Positions 12,871-24,625 of a DNA stretch of 64,000 nucleotides are shown in pieces (the first letter of the stretch is position 1; every line of letters begins with the position of its first letter). This stretch comes from Anaeromyces robustus (taxonomy: Eukaryota; Neocallimastigomycota; Neocallimastigomycetes; Neocallimastigales; Neocallimastigaceae), in NCBI GenBank assembly GCA_002104895.1, contig MCFG01000207.1:30001-94000 (forward strand), read 5' to 3'. A program made the translations under genes and the position numbers. The notes under the pieces are model-generated. The model was not told where the DNA came from. It ran no database searches and saw only the letters and a program-made list of their open reading frames with translations.

Positions 12871-15284
12871 TTTATTTATATATATCAATAATTAATCCTT
12901 ATATATATTTATAATTACATAGTAATAATATATAAATAAATAATAAAAATAAAATTATTATTTAAATAATAGATAATAATTTTTATAAAAAAATAAGAAA
13001 TGATAAATATATATAAATATAAATGTATAAACATCAGTATAAATATATATAATAGCGCGCATAAGCATTATTTATAAAATGAAAAACAATAATAAAAATA
13101 ATAATAATTAATAATAAATAAATAAATAAATAAAGTAATAAAGTAAAAAAATATATGAATAGTTATAATAATATTTTGTTATAAAAATTAAGTTTATAAA
13201 CCTATATATAATTTACAAATAATAAAAAAAAATAATAAAATAATATATATGTAAGTAAAATAAAACTAAATACTAAAAAAAGAAATAGTAATATATAAAT
13301 AATAAAATAAAATAAAATAAAATAAAGATTAACATAATAATATAATATACAATTGTTTTTTGTTTTTTTTTTTTTTTTTTAAATATTAATGTTTTTATTC
13401 ATTTTTTAATATTAATGTTTTTATTCAACAATATATGTTTTTTTTTTTTTTATTGTTATAAATAAATAGGTGAAAAAAAAATATCATATGTATAAATGTA
13501 TATTTACCATAAATATTAATAAAAATTTTATTATTATTTATAATTAAAAATATTAACAAGTTTTAATATTAATATTTTTGATGAATTTTTGAAATTTTTA
13601 AAAATGTAAAAAAAAAAATTGAAAATTATTATAAAATTTAAAATCCATTTAAAATTATTCTTTGTTTTAAATCTTTAAATAACAATATATAATCTTTTAA
13701 TATTTTTAAGAAAACAAAAAGAGAATTAGTTTTTTTTTAAAAAAGAATTAATTTCTTTTTTAAATAATCATGTGATATTTTATTTTTCATGTGTTTAATT
13801 ATTAAATTTATGTAACCATCTCATAAATATATACTTTTTATTAATATATCTTTTTATTAATTCATATTTTAATATTTGAGATGAAATTTAATATTTTAGA
13901 TGAATTTTCAAATGGTAAAAAAAAGAATAAAAATTCTTAAATTATTAAATTTTAAAAAAAATATCATTTAATTATCATAATAATAAACTCAAATACTATA
14001 ACTTGAAAAAATCTAAATAAATTATAATAATATTATAAAGTAATTTGAATTAATTTTAAAAAAAAAGTATTGATTTTTTTTATGGTTTTTATATACACGT
14101 GATAAATAAAATTTTATGATTATTGAACATATATATTTATATTAATTTAATTTTTTATTAACAAGTATTTATATATAACTTATTTTATATAATTTGATGA
14201 GATGTTAAATTGTAAAATGAAAAAATGAGAAAAAAAGGAAAAAATTGTGAAAAATTGTGAAATTATATAAATTTAATATTATTGCAAAGTTATTCTCTAA
14301 AATTTAGCAAAAATGAAAAAAAATTTTTTTTTTATAATTTTTCATATAAATTAATCATTTTTGGAAATTATATATCTAAAAAAATATATCGAAGAAAAAT
14401 TTTTTTTCATTGTAACATAATTTTTTTTTTTACATAGTATTAATCGTTAATAGAAACAGTAAGGGTTATAAAATTATTGTAATAATAATACAATATTAGT
14501 AGCAAATTCCTCCCATAGAAACTAGGAGGTATATAAACATCGTATATTATTTAATAAGCATACAAAATAATATTATTAATTTACCATAAAATCGATAAAT
14601 ATGATGATATCTCCCCCAATTAATTATTAGTATGTAAAAGGATTATACAATTTTATATTTTATTACTGATTTCATTTTAAAAAGAATTAATGATAACAAT
14701 TATTAATATCTCATTTTAATGAACATTAAATATAAAAGAAAGGGAAAATTCATATATATATATAACAGCTTTCTTAATAACAAAGATTAATTTATATATA
14801 TACATATATAACAGCTTTCTTAATAACAAAGATTAATTTATATATTTACATATATATAATATTTTATTTCATAATTTATTACATTTTATTAAAACTATTT
14901 CATATTTTATTTTATTTTATTAAATTTATTTCATTTTATTATATTTTATTGTTTTGGTTTTTTAAGTAATGATTTATTTAATTAATAAATTATACATTTA
15001 ATTTATAATTGATTTTTTTTTTATTTATTATAAATTATTTTTTTTTTATAAAGATGAGTATTAAATTAGGAATGATTTTTAAAACGATCTTTTATTTTTT
15101 TTAAAAATAAAAAAAAAAAAAAAACTAAAATATGTTTAGTTAATAATTAATTAAAGTTTTATTTTTTATTTAAAAAAAATATATATTGTTTAAAGTCATT
15201 TTTTTTTAATATATTCATATTTTTTTTTTTAAAAAAAAAAAAGAAAAAAAAAAAAAAGAATTACTTATTATTTTAAAAGTGATT
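12823..15284. other. Intergenic, repeats only
   Basis: About 2.5 kb with no supported gene. It includes TA runs after 12845, AAAAT repeats near 13303-13326, a short direct repeat of 20 bases (AATATTAATGTTTTTATTCA) near 13382 and 13409, and a small GC-richer hairpin at about 14507-14527 (CCTCCCATAG/CTAGGAGG). A tandem duplication at 14752-14859 is listed separately. Confidence 0.75.
14752..14859. repeat. Two-copy tandem repeat, 47-bp period
   Basis: The core AACAGCTTTCTTAATAACAA followed by AGATTAATTTATATAT occurs twice, at about 14763 and 14810, with TA-rich spacers. No coding potential is seen. Confidence 0.75.
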
Positions 15285-16729
15285 TTAAACAATATGTTTA
15301 TCATATTTATATTTCATTTGTGGTCTGTCACTACCAACTTTAGAATATCCATGTCCTCTAAATCTTCTCTTGGCGAAAACAAATCCAAGACCACAAGCAG
15401 CTAAACCTCCAACAGAGATAAGACCAATATGAGATGATCCTGGATTTTCGATATTTTCGATATTAGTCAATTGGTCATTACCTTCATTATTTTCTTCATT
15501 TTCATCAATAGCATTTTCAATTTCTTCTTCAATATTATTTTCTACATCTTCATCAATAGCATTTTCAATATCCTTTTCTTCTGTATTTGGTGGTTGCTTA
15601 GCAACAGTTGGTGGTGGTCTCTTTGGAGATGGTGGGGTTTTAGTTGGTTTCTTAGCTGGTAAATCTTTTGTTTCTTGTTTAGTTGGTTTATCAGCTGGTT
15701 TTTTAGTTGGTAAACTGCTTTTTTCTGGAACAGATTTGGTGGTTTTCTTCTTTTCACCTGTGAATTTACCCTTATTCTTTTTAATATATTTAACAATATC
15801 ATCAATTTCATCTTCACCATCATATGCAGCCTTTTTAACACCCTTGTAATAGCTTTAAAAAAATATATTAATTATAAATATAAATATATATTTATATATT
15901 TTAGTATATATAAAATTATATACAAATAAATAAACATATAATTATTTAAATATATCATAAATATATTTAAATTGATTCAAATACTTACAACATTAATTCT
16001 GGCCAGTATTGATTACCTTGATCGACACAGAAATCTATATTTTAAATAAAATAGGTTTATATAATAAGTAAATAAATATATAAATTAAGATGTAAATAGT
16101 AAATAAATATATAAAAAAAAAAAACATTTATCAATATTATATATTATTATTATAAAACTCAAAAATATATAATAATAAATATTTATTTCTACATAAAGAT
16201 TTGTATAAGCACAAAAATTTATGTATTTAATATAAACTATTTTTTGTATATATAAATAAACTTTACCCTTTATCATAATATATATATATTTATTTTATTA
16301 TAAATAAAGAAAAAAAAAAAAAAAAAGTATATATATAGATAAAATATAATAATTACCGAGTTGTTCACCATAACATTCAATTTTAGTTATTTTAACATTG
16401 TCGAAATCATAAAGTCCACTATCCATATTTTGTTGGAATTGTAACCATTTTGGATTAAACTTTTGAGTGTGTGGACATTTTCTTGAACCATAAAATACAA
16501 TCCATAAGTGTTCTTCATCTTCTAAAACAGTTTTTTGAAATTCATCAGATGAAGTATGACGAATTAATTTATCAGCAGCTTCAGACTTCTTTTTACGTTC
16601 AGCTCTTAATTTGTTTTTAAGAGCTTGTTGTTCTGGAGTTAACTTTTTTTTCTTAGCAGCTGTGACAAAATTGAAGCTTAGAGCAACAATTAACAATACC
16701 AAAAAGAAACTATACTTTTTAAATAACAT
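15285..16729 (-). CDS. Secretory-pathway thioredoxin-fold membrane protein with a CPHT active site
   Basis: Three exons: 16729-16357, 16034-15989 and 15852-15285. They join in phase to 328 residues. A signal peptide (MLFKKYSFFLVLLIVALSFN.., cleavage near TAA) precedes a Lys-rich segment and a thioredoxin-like domain: EHLWIVFYGSRKCPHTQKFN, NPKWLQFQ, VKITKIECYGEQLGDFC, then QYWPELMFYYKG. The usual CxxC is CPHT, so the second active-site Cys is replaced by Thr; a further Cys pair (ECYG, FCVD) lies downstream. After the domain comes a Pro/Lys/Thr and Asp/Glu-rich spacer, then a C-terminal membrane helix (HIGLISVGGLAACGLGFVFA) and a basic cytosolic tail (KRRFRGHGYSK). The layout is that of a type I ER/Golgi TMX-like protein. 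With one active-site Cys it could form mixed disulfides but not act as a normal oxidase. Specific role unknown. Confidence 0.8.
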
Positions 16730-17346
16730 TTTTTGTTTAATTTATTTTATTTATTTTTTTCTATTTGTTTTATTTTTTTTATTTTATTTTTAATTTATTA
16801 ATATGTTCTATTTTATTTTTAAAAATATAATTTTTTTTACAATTTATATTTTTATTTCTATTTTATTTTTATTTATTTTTCTTAAATTATTATTGTTTAT
16901 TATCACTTTATTATTTGTAAATATTATTAATTAATTATTTAATTAAAAGATTTCTAAATATTATATATATTTTAAATTCTTTTATAATATTAAAAAATAT
17001 TAAACTTTTTATTTAAAAGAAATAAATGTAAATATATATAACATTAAGAAATCGTATATAAATCGAAATTTTGTAATAAATAATAATATTAAATACAATA
17101 ATAAATTTTTTTATATTATAAAAAAAAAAAAAGAAAAAAAAGAAAAAAAGAAAAGAAAAAAAAAATTTTTTTATTATAATAAACTTATTAATATTAAATT
17201 TATTATTTATAATTCTATTTATTATTATATATCTATTTTAACGTATTATTGTATTACTAATTACAATAAAACACATCAAAAAAACAGCTATACGAAAAAA
17301 TATGCAATAAAAATTATTTGTAAAATAATTTTTATTATTTATTATT

Positions 17347-17429
<83 letters not shown>

Positions 17430-17826
17430 TATTTATTATTATAATTCATTATATTAAATTTATATTATTAATATATATACTTCATTTTAATAAAAATTTC
17501 GAACTTTAATTTGTAATAAATGGTTATTTTTTATACTATTAATTTAATATATCTAACAATTCTCATTTATTAAAAAGTAGTTTTTAATATATTGTTACAC
17601 AAAGTAAAATATGATTATTTATTTAAACAGCCAATAAAAACCATAAAATAGATTAAAAATAAAGCAAAAAACCCAATAGAGCCTGAAAATGAATAAAAAA
17701 ATATAAAATAAAAATAAATAAATTTAATAAAATTTAAAATTTATATTATTGTATTTTATATTAAAAGGTTAAAAATAAGTAAATAATAATATTTATATTT
17801 TTATTCTCAAAAAATCTATTTTTTGC

Positions 17827-17876
<50 letters not shown>

Positions 17877-18165
17877 TTTTTATTTTATTATTATTATTAT
17901 TATGTTAATTTTTTTATAATACTTGATGATTATTATAACTGATTGGTTTTAATTTATTAAATAAATCATCTTTCGTTTATTTTTAAAAATAAAAGTCATG
18001 TCAATAAAAAAATGAATCTTATATTTCCAAAAAGAATAAACATAAATATATTAAAAATTATATATATATTTAATAATTCAATTCATAAAACATGAAAAGT
18101 ATGAAAATGAAAAAATAATTAATTAAAAGTAAATAATTAATTTATAAGTATTAATTCAGTAATAA

Positions 18166-18199
<34 letters not shown>

Positions 18200-18614
18200 T
18201 GTAATATAGAAGAAATAAATTTCTTAAAAAAATTATATATATATGTTTTTTATATTAACAAATTTATGAGAATTTATATTTAGATATTAATTAGTATTTA
18301 TAATATTATTATATTTAGTTATTAAGTAGTATTTATAATATTATTATATTTAAATATTAGTAGTATTCATAAATAATAAATATACGGTTAGATATTACAA
18401 TGATAGTATATTAAAATTCATTAATAATATATCAATATGATATGTGAATTAAAGGATAGATATACAAGCCGGTTTATTTATATGAGGAATTATTTTATAA
18501 TGAGTATTTATATTGAAATAACGATTATGTTAATTGTAATATCAATATAATATTAATATAATATTAATTTATGTAATATTGAAGTAATATTGTATTAATT
18601 GTGTTAAATAATGT
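16730..18614. other. Intergenic, repeats; one doubtful small exon on the minus strand
   Basis: This stretch starts with the 5' flank of the thioredoxin-like gene. It holds a long ATTT tract (about 17340-17430), ATT microsatellites (about 17828-17902), an AAT run (about 18168-18199) and a short tandem repeat of the TTAGTATTTATAATATTATTATAT type at about 18286-18352. A minus-strand exon-like segment at 17625-17695 is discussed as a finding. No gene is confidently supported. Confidence 0.6.
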
Positions 18615-19650
18615 AAAATTGATTATAAGGTATTTATGATAAAACCATAATATAAATATATATTTTTTATCAAAATGAATAAGAAATTTCTTTAAAACTA
18701 TTGTGTTGTTAAAATCTTTAATTAAACTTATTTTATCTTAAGTTAAAAACTATATTTCAATAAAAAAGTAATTAAAAATTATTCCATAATATTATATATT
18801 TATTAAATTTTAAATATGACCTATACAATTTTAATAAATTAATATTTAAAATATAAAAAAGAACATAATAATAAATATTACATAAATATATAGAATTTTT
18901 AAGAAAAAATGATATAAAAAAAGAAATAAAAATAATAAAACTATTATAAAAAAAACAACTATAATAAAAATATGATTAAGTATATGTTACATTTTTTACG
19001 TTTATGAAAAGTTCTGATCTTTAAAAAAATTATTTTTCAAATGATATAATATTTTTTTAAATATTGGGGAGTTTTCATAATTATTTTCCTAAAAATTATT
19101 TTTCAAATGATATAATATTTTTTTAAATATTGGTATTACCAAGAAGGAAATTATATTAATAAAAGAGAATTTATGAAAAATTCTAATCTTTAAAAATTAT
19201 CTTTCAAATAATATAATATTTTTTTAAATATTGGGTATTTTTCATGATTTTTTCCTTTAGTTAAATAAAAAATGTAACATATACCTAATCATATTTTTAT
19301 TATAGTTGTTTTTTTTATAATAGTTTTATTATTTTTATTTCTTTTTTTATATCATTTTTTCTTAAAAATTCTATATATTTATGTAATATTTATTATTATG
19401 TTCTTTTTTATATTTTAAATATTAATTTATTAAAATTGTATAGGTCATATTTAAAATTTAATAAATATATAATATTATGGAATAATTTTTAATTACTTTT
19501 TTATTGAAATATAGTTTTTAACTTAAGATAAAATAAGTTTAATTAAAGATTTTAACAACACAATAATTTTAAAGAAATTTCTTATTCATTTTGATAAAAA
19601 ATATATATTTATATTATGGTTTTATCATAAATACCTTATAATCAATTTTA
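18615..19650. mobile_element. Inverted-repeat (foldback/MITE-like) element
   Basis: Two arms of about 380 bases, at about 18615-18998 (left) and 19268-19650 (right), are close reverse complements of each other. Examples are GATTATAAGGTATTTATGAT at the left end against its complement near 19622-19643, and AAAAATATGATTAAGTATAT at 18965 against its complement (one mismatch) near 19280. The loop of about 270 bases holds three copies of a unit ending in ATATTTTTTTAAATATTGG. Such long, nearly perfect arms are typical of foldback elements or of non-autonomous DNA transposons with long terminal inverted repeats. No transposase is seen between the arms, and no target-site duplication could be fixed. 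Both strands are equally AT-rich. Confidence 0.6.
18996..19240 (+). repeat. Three direct repeat units in the loop of the inverted-repeat element
   Basis: Units at about 19021-19070, 19088-19134 and 19189-19237 share TTTTTCAAATGATATAATAT (third copy TCTTTCAAATAATATAATAT) followed by TTTTTTTAAATATTGG. The first and third are preceded by a related leader: TTACGTTTATGAAAAGTTCT at 18996 and a diverged copy at about 19166. The same leader appears in reverse complement directly outside the right arm (19647-19674). Confidence 0.7.
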
Positions 19651-19994
19651 AAGATCAGAACTTTTCATAAACGTAAACTCTCTTATATTATTATTATTTC
19701 CTTCTACCTTGGTAGAAAACTTATGAACAATTATGGAATTTCTACTAATGAGGAGCGGGTCCAAATTTTCAAGTATCAAACAGACTCTGGAGATTATTTT
19801 TATGTCCCATATATGATCAAAATTGCCTCTTATTTCAACATTACAATATCTATCGTTGATGAACGGAAACGTATTCTCTTTAATAATAAAAAATAAATTT
19901 GAAAATACCAAGATCATTAAAAAAAGCTGATAATCCAGTAAGACAGGCCAGTAGAGTCAATGCAACAAATAAAGACCACAACTTCTATTGGGAG
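19642..19994 (+). pseudogene. Coding-like remnant of unknown family next to the inverted repeat
   Basis: This patch is clearly less AT-rich than its surroundings. On the plus strand an open frame contains MNNYGISTNEERVQIFKYQT (start 19723), continues through DSGDYFYVPYMIKIASYFN and a VDERKRILFNNKK segment, and stops at about 19896. After a shift of frame, a second open stretch reads LKIPRSLKKADNPVRQASRV and ends ..DHNFYWEA before a TAG near 19997. The composition and the frame change suggest a decayed protein, perhaps part of a mobile element carried with the inverted repeat. The minus strand is also open over 19648-19917 (89 codons from ATG), so strand choice is not certain; I favour plus for its hydrophilic, balanced amino-acid content. 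Family not recognised. Confidence 0.4.
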
Positions 19995-20225
19995 GCTTAG
20001 TTATATATTACAATAATATCTATCTTAATTACTTATTGGATAATACAATTATTTATTGGCTTTTGAGTTATAATAATTACAATGAAATCTTGACACATTT
20101 AGAATCAATATGTACTTCCTTAGATTTTTTTTAGAATTTATGGACTATTCTATCACTATTATGGAAATTATATTTATCAAACTACCTTTTAGAATTAATA
20201 TATACTTTCTTTCCCAGAATTTTTT
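19995..20225. other. Non-coding flank of the remnant
   Basis: AT-rich but of more mixed sequence than ordinary spacer. It contains diverged fragments (TTAGAATTTATGGACTATTC, TTTTAGAATTAATATATACT) related to the minisatellite that follows. No open frame of note. Confidence 0.5.
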
Positions 20226-20430
20226 AGGATCTTTGTTTAGGATTAATTTACTCTTTTAATAGACTATTATTTTTTTTTTAGGATTTTTGTTTAAGATTAA
20301 TTTACTCTTTTAATGGGACTGTTTAGTTTTTTTTTAGAGTCTTTGTTTAAGATTAATTTACTCTTTTAATGGACTGTTTAGTTTTTTTTAGAGTCTTTGT
20401 TTAGGATTAATTTACTCTTTTGGACTTAAT
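20226..20430 (+). repeat. Minisatellite, about 3.7 copies of a 55-57 bp unit
   Basis: Units start at about 20226, 20281, 20338 and 20393. Each carries TTTGTTTAAGATTAATTTAC followed by TCTTTTAATGGACTGTTTAG and a poly-T spacer, with small differences between copies. It directly follows the coding-like remnant. Confidence 0.8.
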
Positions 20431-20504
20431 AAAATTTTAATATTCCTTATAGAAATATACAATGCACGTGATATCATAAAAATATGTAAAGTATGAAAAA
20501 AAAA

Positions 20505-20622
20505 AACATTGAAAGATGGAAAAAAAAAAAAAAAGGAAAAATTATTAGAGTAATTAATTTTCTGGTATAAAAAAAAGAGGAAAAATTATTAAAGTAATTA
20601 ATTATCTGGTATAAAAAAAAAT
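20505..20622 (+). repeat. Two-copy direct repeat
   Basis: GAAAAATTATTAGAGTAATT then AATTTTCTGGTATAAAAAAA occurs at about 20537 and again, with few changes, at about 20580. Confidence 0.65.
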
Positions 20623-22116
20623 TCTTTTTTTATTATTAAAAATATTTTTATATTGGAAATATTAACAAAAAAAATATTAATTATATAATAAAATTATATT
20701 TTTTAAAATATATAAAATAGTGTATATAATAAAAAATATCTCATTTTTTTCTTTCCTTTTTATTTTAATACTTTTTTATTTGTATTAAAAATAATATTTA
20801 TATATATTTACAAAGAAAATATTATATATTATTAATATTTTTTATTTCTTAATACTTTCTTAGTTGTGTTAAAATATATATATATATATATATAATTTAT
20901 GTTTATAAAAAATAATTATATATATATATTCTTAATGTAGTGAAAAAAGGCCATTTCTTATTAAAAATAATAAAAAAATTATAACTCCTCTTACTTCAAA
21001 TTCAAGGCAATTCTGAGATTAACTCGTAAAACACTTTTTCGACTTTTTTATTTTATATTTTTATTAACTTACGTAATATTTTTTTTTACATAACAACAAT
21101 AATAATAATTATAATAATAACTTTTATTTTTTAATAAATAGAATAAATATAAAAATATAAATTATTAAATTAATTATACATATAATCTATTAATAAATAT
21201 AAATATATAAATATATAAATATATGTAAATATATTTTTTTTTTCATGCTCAATATTGAATATTATTTAATCCATCAAATTAATTAATAATTTTCTTTATT
21301 TCTTTTTCTTTATTTAATGATCGACTTATTATTATTATGAAACACATGATTGTATTGGAATTTAATTCCTAAAGTACAATCATACACATTTAAAAAAAAA
21401 GGTTTTGTTTTTTACCCTTTTATTATTAATATTAATATTTATTAGTTGACTTTTTTTCCCTTTTTTAATTATTTATTATTTATTTATTTATTATTTATAT
21501 TTATATATTTGTTTATTATATTAAATTTAAAGTATTAAATGATAAACAATAGAAAAAGAGAAAAAAAATTTTTTTATTTTCTACATAAATCATTGGTTAC
21601 AAAATTATTTATTTATTATTTATTTATTTATTTATTTAATTATTTTATTTAATTATTTAATTTATTAATTTATTATTATATTAATTTATTTTTTTTTAAT
21701 TATTTTTTATTTCTTGTTTTAGTTATTACTTTTTTTTTTTTTCTTTTTTCTTTTTCTTTTTTTTACACTATTTTTATATTTATACTATTTATTTTTTTTA
21801 CAAATATTTTACATGTATATAATATTTAATCTATTAATAAAAAAAAATTAATAAAAAATAAAAAATTTTAATTATTTTTGTGTAACATGTTATTAACTAA
21901 AAAAAGTTAAATTATTTATTAATATTTAAAGTTTTTTTATTTAAAATGTATATAAATAAACATTTATGCATAAATTACTAGATAAATAGTATTGAAGTAA
22001 TCAACGTATATTATAATATACTATTATATATTACAATTATTATAATATTTATATTTATTTACATTTTAAAAAGTTCAATAAAAAAAGAAAAATAATCTAA
22101 TATTTAGAATTTGCCA

Positions 22117-22152
<36 letters not shown>

Positions 22153-22414
22153 AATTAGGTACTTTTATTATTACTCATTAATTATTAATTATTAATTATT
22201 ATTGCTAGAAATTTAAAAAAGAATTGATACAAATTAAAAATAATAATTTTTATTAGTGATAATAAATAAATTTTAATTATGGTAAAATGTTAATTACATC
22301 TTATGGTTATAACCAATGAATTAAACATTAAAATATATCATAGTAATAATAATAAACAATAATAATAATAATAGTAATAATAATAATAATAATATAATAA
22401 TAATAATAATAATA

Positions 22415-22476
<62 letters not shown>

Positions 22477-22500
22477 TAATAATAATAATAATAATAATAA

Positions 22501-22564
<64 letters not shown>

Positions 22565-23310
22565 TTTTCTTCTTTTTTTTTCTTTTTAAATGTAATTAAT
22601 GGTTATCACAATATTTATTATTGCTATATATAGTTATATAGTTATTATAAACCATAAAAATATAAAGATTTGTTTCCTATGTAATTTTTATAAATTACTG
22701 TTTTGGTAATTAAACTAGTAATAAACAATAATTAAAAAAAAAATAAATAAACTTTTAATGTTATTTATTTATTGATTGATTTATTAGAATTTATTTAATG
22801 CTATTTTATAATAAAAGTTTTTAGATTTTCACATTATATTTATAATGTTAAAAATGATATCAAAAAAAGTCTTTTCATATAATCATTTTAATTACCTTTT
22901 CTTTAAATATATAATTATAAAAGAAAACCTTTTTTTGTAGGTATGACATGATTTAGGAAAAATAATATTTTTTTTGATCATAATATTGTATTAAAAAAAT
23001 TTTTAAAAAAACAAAATTCTAATTCTAATTATAATTTTAATTCTATATACAACAATATTTATATATATAATAATTAATATAAATTTATATAATAAACTAT
23101 ATAATTAAGTATATTATTATTTATTATTTAAATATATAATATAATATATAATATATAATATAATATATAATATAATATATAATATAATATATAATATAAT
23201 ATATAAAGTAAAAATTAAATAATTTATTATTTATATATTTATATTTATATATATAAATTACATTTATAAATGATTCATTTTTTTTTTCTATTTCATTTTC
23301 ATTTTCTATT

Positions 23311-23347
<37 letters not shown>

Positions 23348-24625
23348 TTATTTATTTTTTTTAATTTTCCCATTTCATTTATTTAAAATTACATTTATGT
23401 ACAATATTAATATATATATAATTAATATATTATAATTTACTGTTAATATATTTGGAAACTATTCTTTATAAATGTTTCAGATCCAAAAACTAAGAAGGAT
23501 AAGCAAAAGCATTTACATAAATGGTTAAGTGTGGATAGAATTACTATAACTCAAAATTTGTAATTTTTAGTAATTTATAAAATAAAAAAAAAAAAATAAT
23601 TTTAATATTTATTAATTACAATGGAAAATAAAAAAAATTATGTAATAAAAAGTTAAAACAAAATTTTATATTAAATAATTAATAAAAAAAAAACTTTATT
23701 TTTTATTATTTTATGCTCATTTTGTTTACTTTTTTAGAAAATAAAAATATATAAATATAATAGAAAATTATAAATATAAAGATTTAATAATATTATTGAA
23801 TATGTAAAGTTAATAATAATAAAATAATTAAGGAAAAAAAAAACTTTTATATTCATAGTTTATTATATTCTATTATTTATTAATTATAATTATAATTATG
23901 GATTTATTAATAGCTATTAGTTGTATTATTCGATTAATTAATAAAATTGATACAAAACAAAACAAAAAAAAGACAAAAAAGAATAAAAATATAGAAAATG
24001 TAAAAAAAAAAAAAAAAAAAATAGAAAAAAAATTTTTTAATAAAAACAAAGAATCAATCAAATATTCAATAAAGTATAAAAAATAATATATATAATTTAT
24101 TTGTGTAACTTTTAAACTAAATAAAGTTTAATTATCAAATTTATTTAATATAATATTTATTAAAAGAAATTGTTTTTTTTTCTTTTTTTTTTTTTTTTCT
24201 ATAAAAGAAAGAAAAAATATTTATAAAAAGTTTTTAAAAAAGTAATTCGAGTAATTCATTGTAAATTTAAAAAGAAAAAGTAAAAAAAAAAACATAAAAA
24301 AAGTTTATATTTATTAATATAAATATTTATTATTTAGAATTACTAAACTTTTTTTCTTATTATAAAAATATAAATAATTAAAAAAGAAAAAGAGTATCAA
24401 TAAACAACAATAATATATATATAAAAGATTTATAATTTAGAAATTTGTTTTTTTTTTTTCATAAATATTTGTTAAATAAAAATTTAAAAAAAATAACATA
24501 GAAAATTAAGAATAAATACATACAGATAAATTAGTTTTAATAACAAGAAAATAAATTTACATAGATAATTGTATATAGTTATATAAAAGAATTATTTGAA
24601 ATTTAAAACATTTTTAATTATAAAG
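20623..24625. other. Intergenic, microsatellite-rich, no clear gene
   Basis: About 4 kb upstream of the megaenzyme. Contents: a slightly GC-richer patch at 20943-21050; ATTT runs (21470-21680); a long composite AAT/ATT array (about 22345-22566); a decamer array of the ATATAATATA type (about 23128-23207); a poly-T tract (about 23310-23345); and an exon-like island at 23449-23563 reported as a finding. A 62-codon Lys-rich frame at 23898-24086 looks like chance reading of poly-A. Confidence 0.65.

Noticed and set aside
14507-14527. GC-richer CCTCC..GGAGG hairpin as an RNA gene
   Set aside because: Too short, and it matches no tRNA, snRNA or ribozyme core I know; the flanks have no further structure.
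16085-16276. 63-codon minus-strand frame rich in Ile/Tyr
   Set aside because: Lies wholly inside intron 1 of the thioredoxin-like gene and has intron composition.
23873-24086. Overlapping Lys-rich (plus) and Phe-rich (minus) frames
   Set aside because: Both come from poly-A/poly-T runs, with no domain and no splice support.
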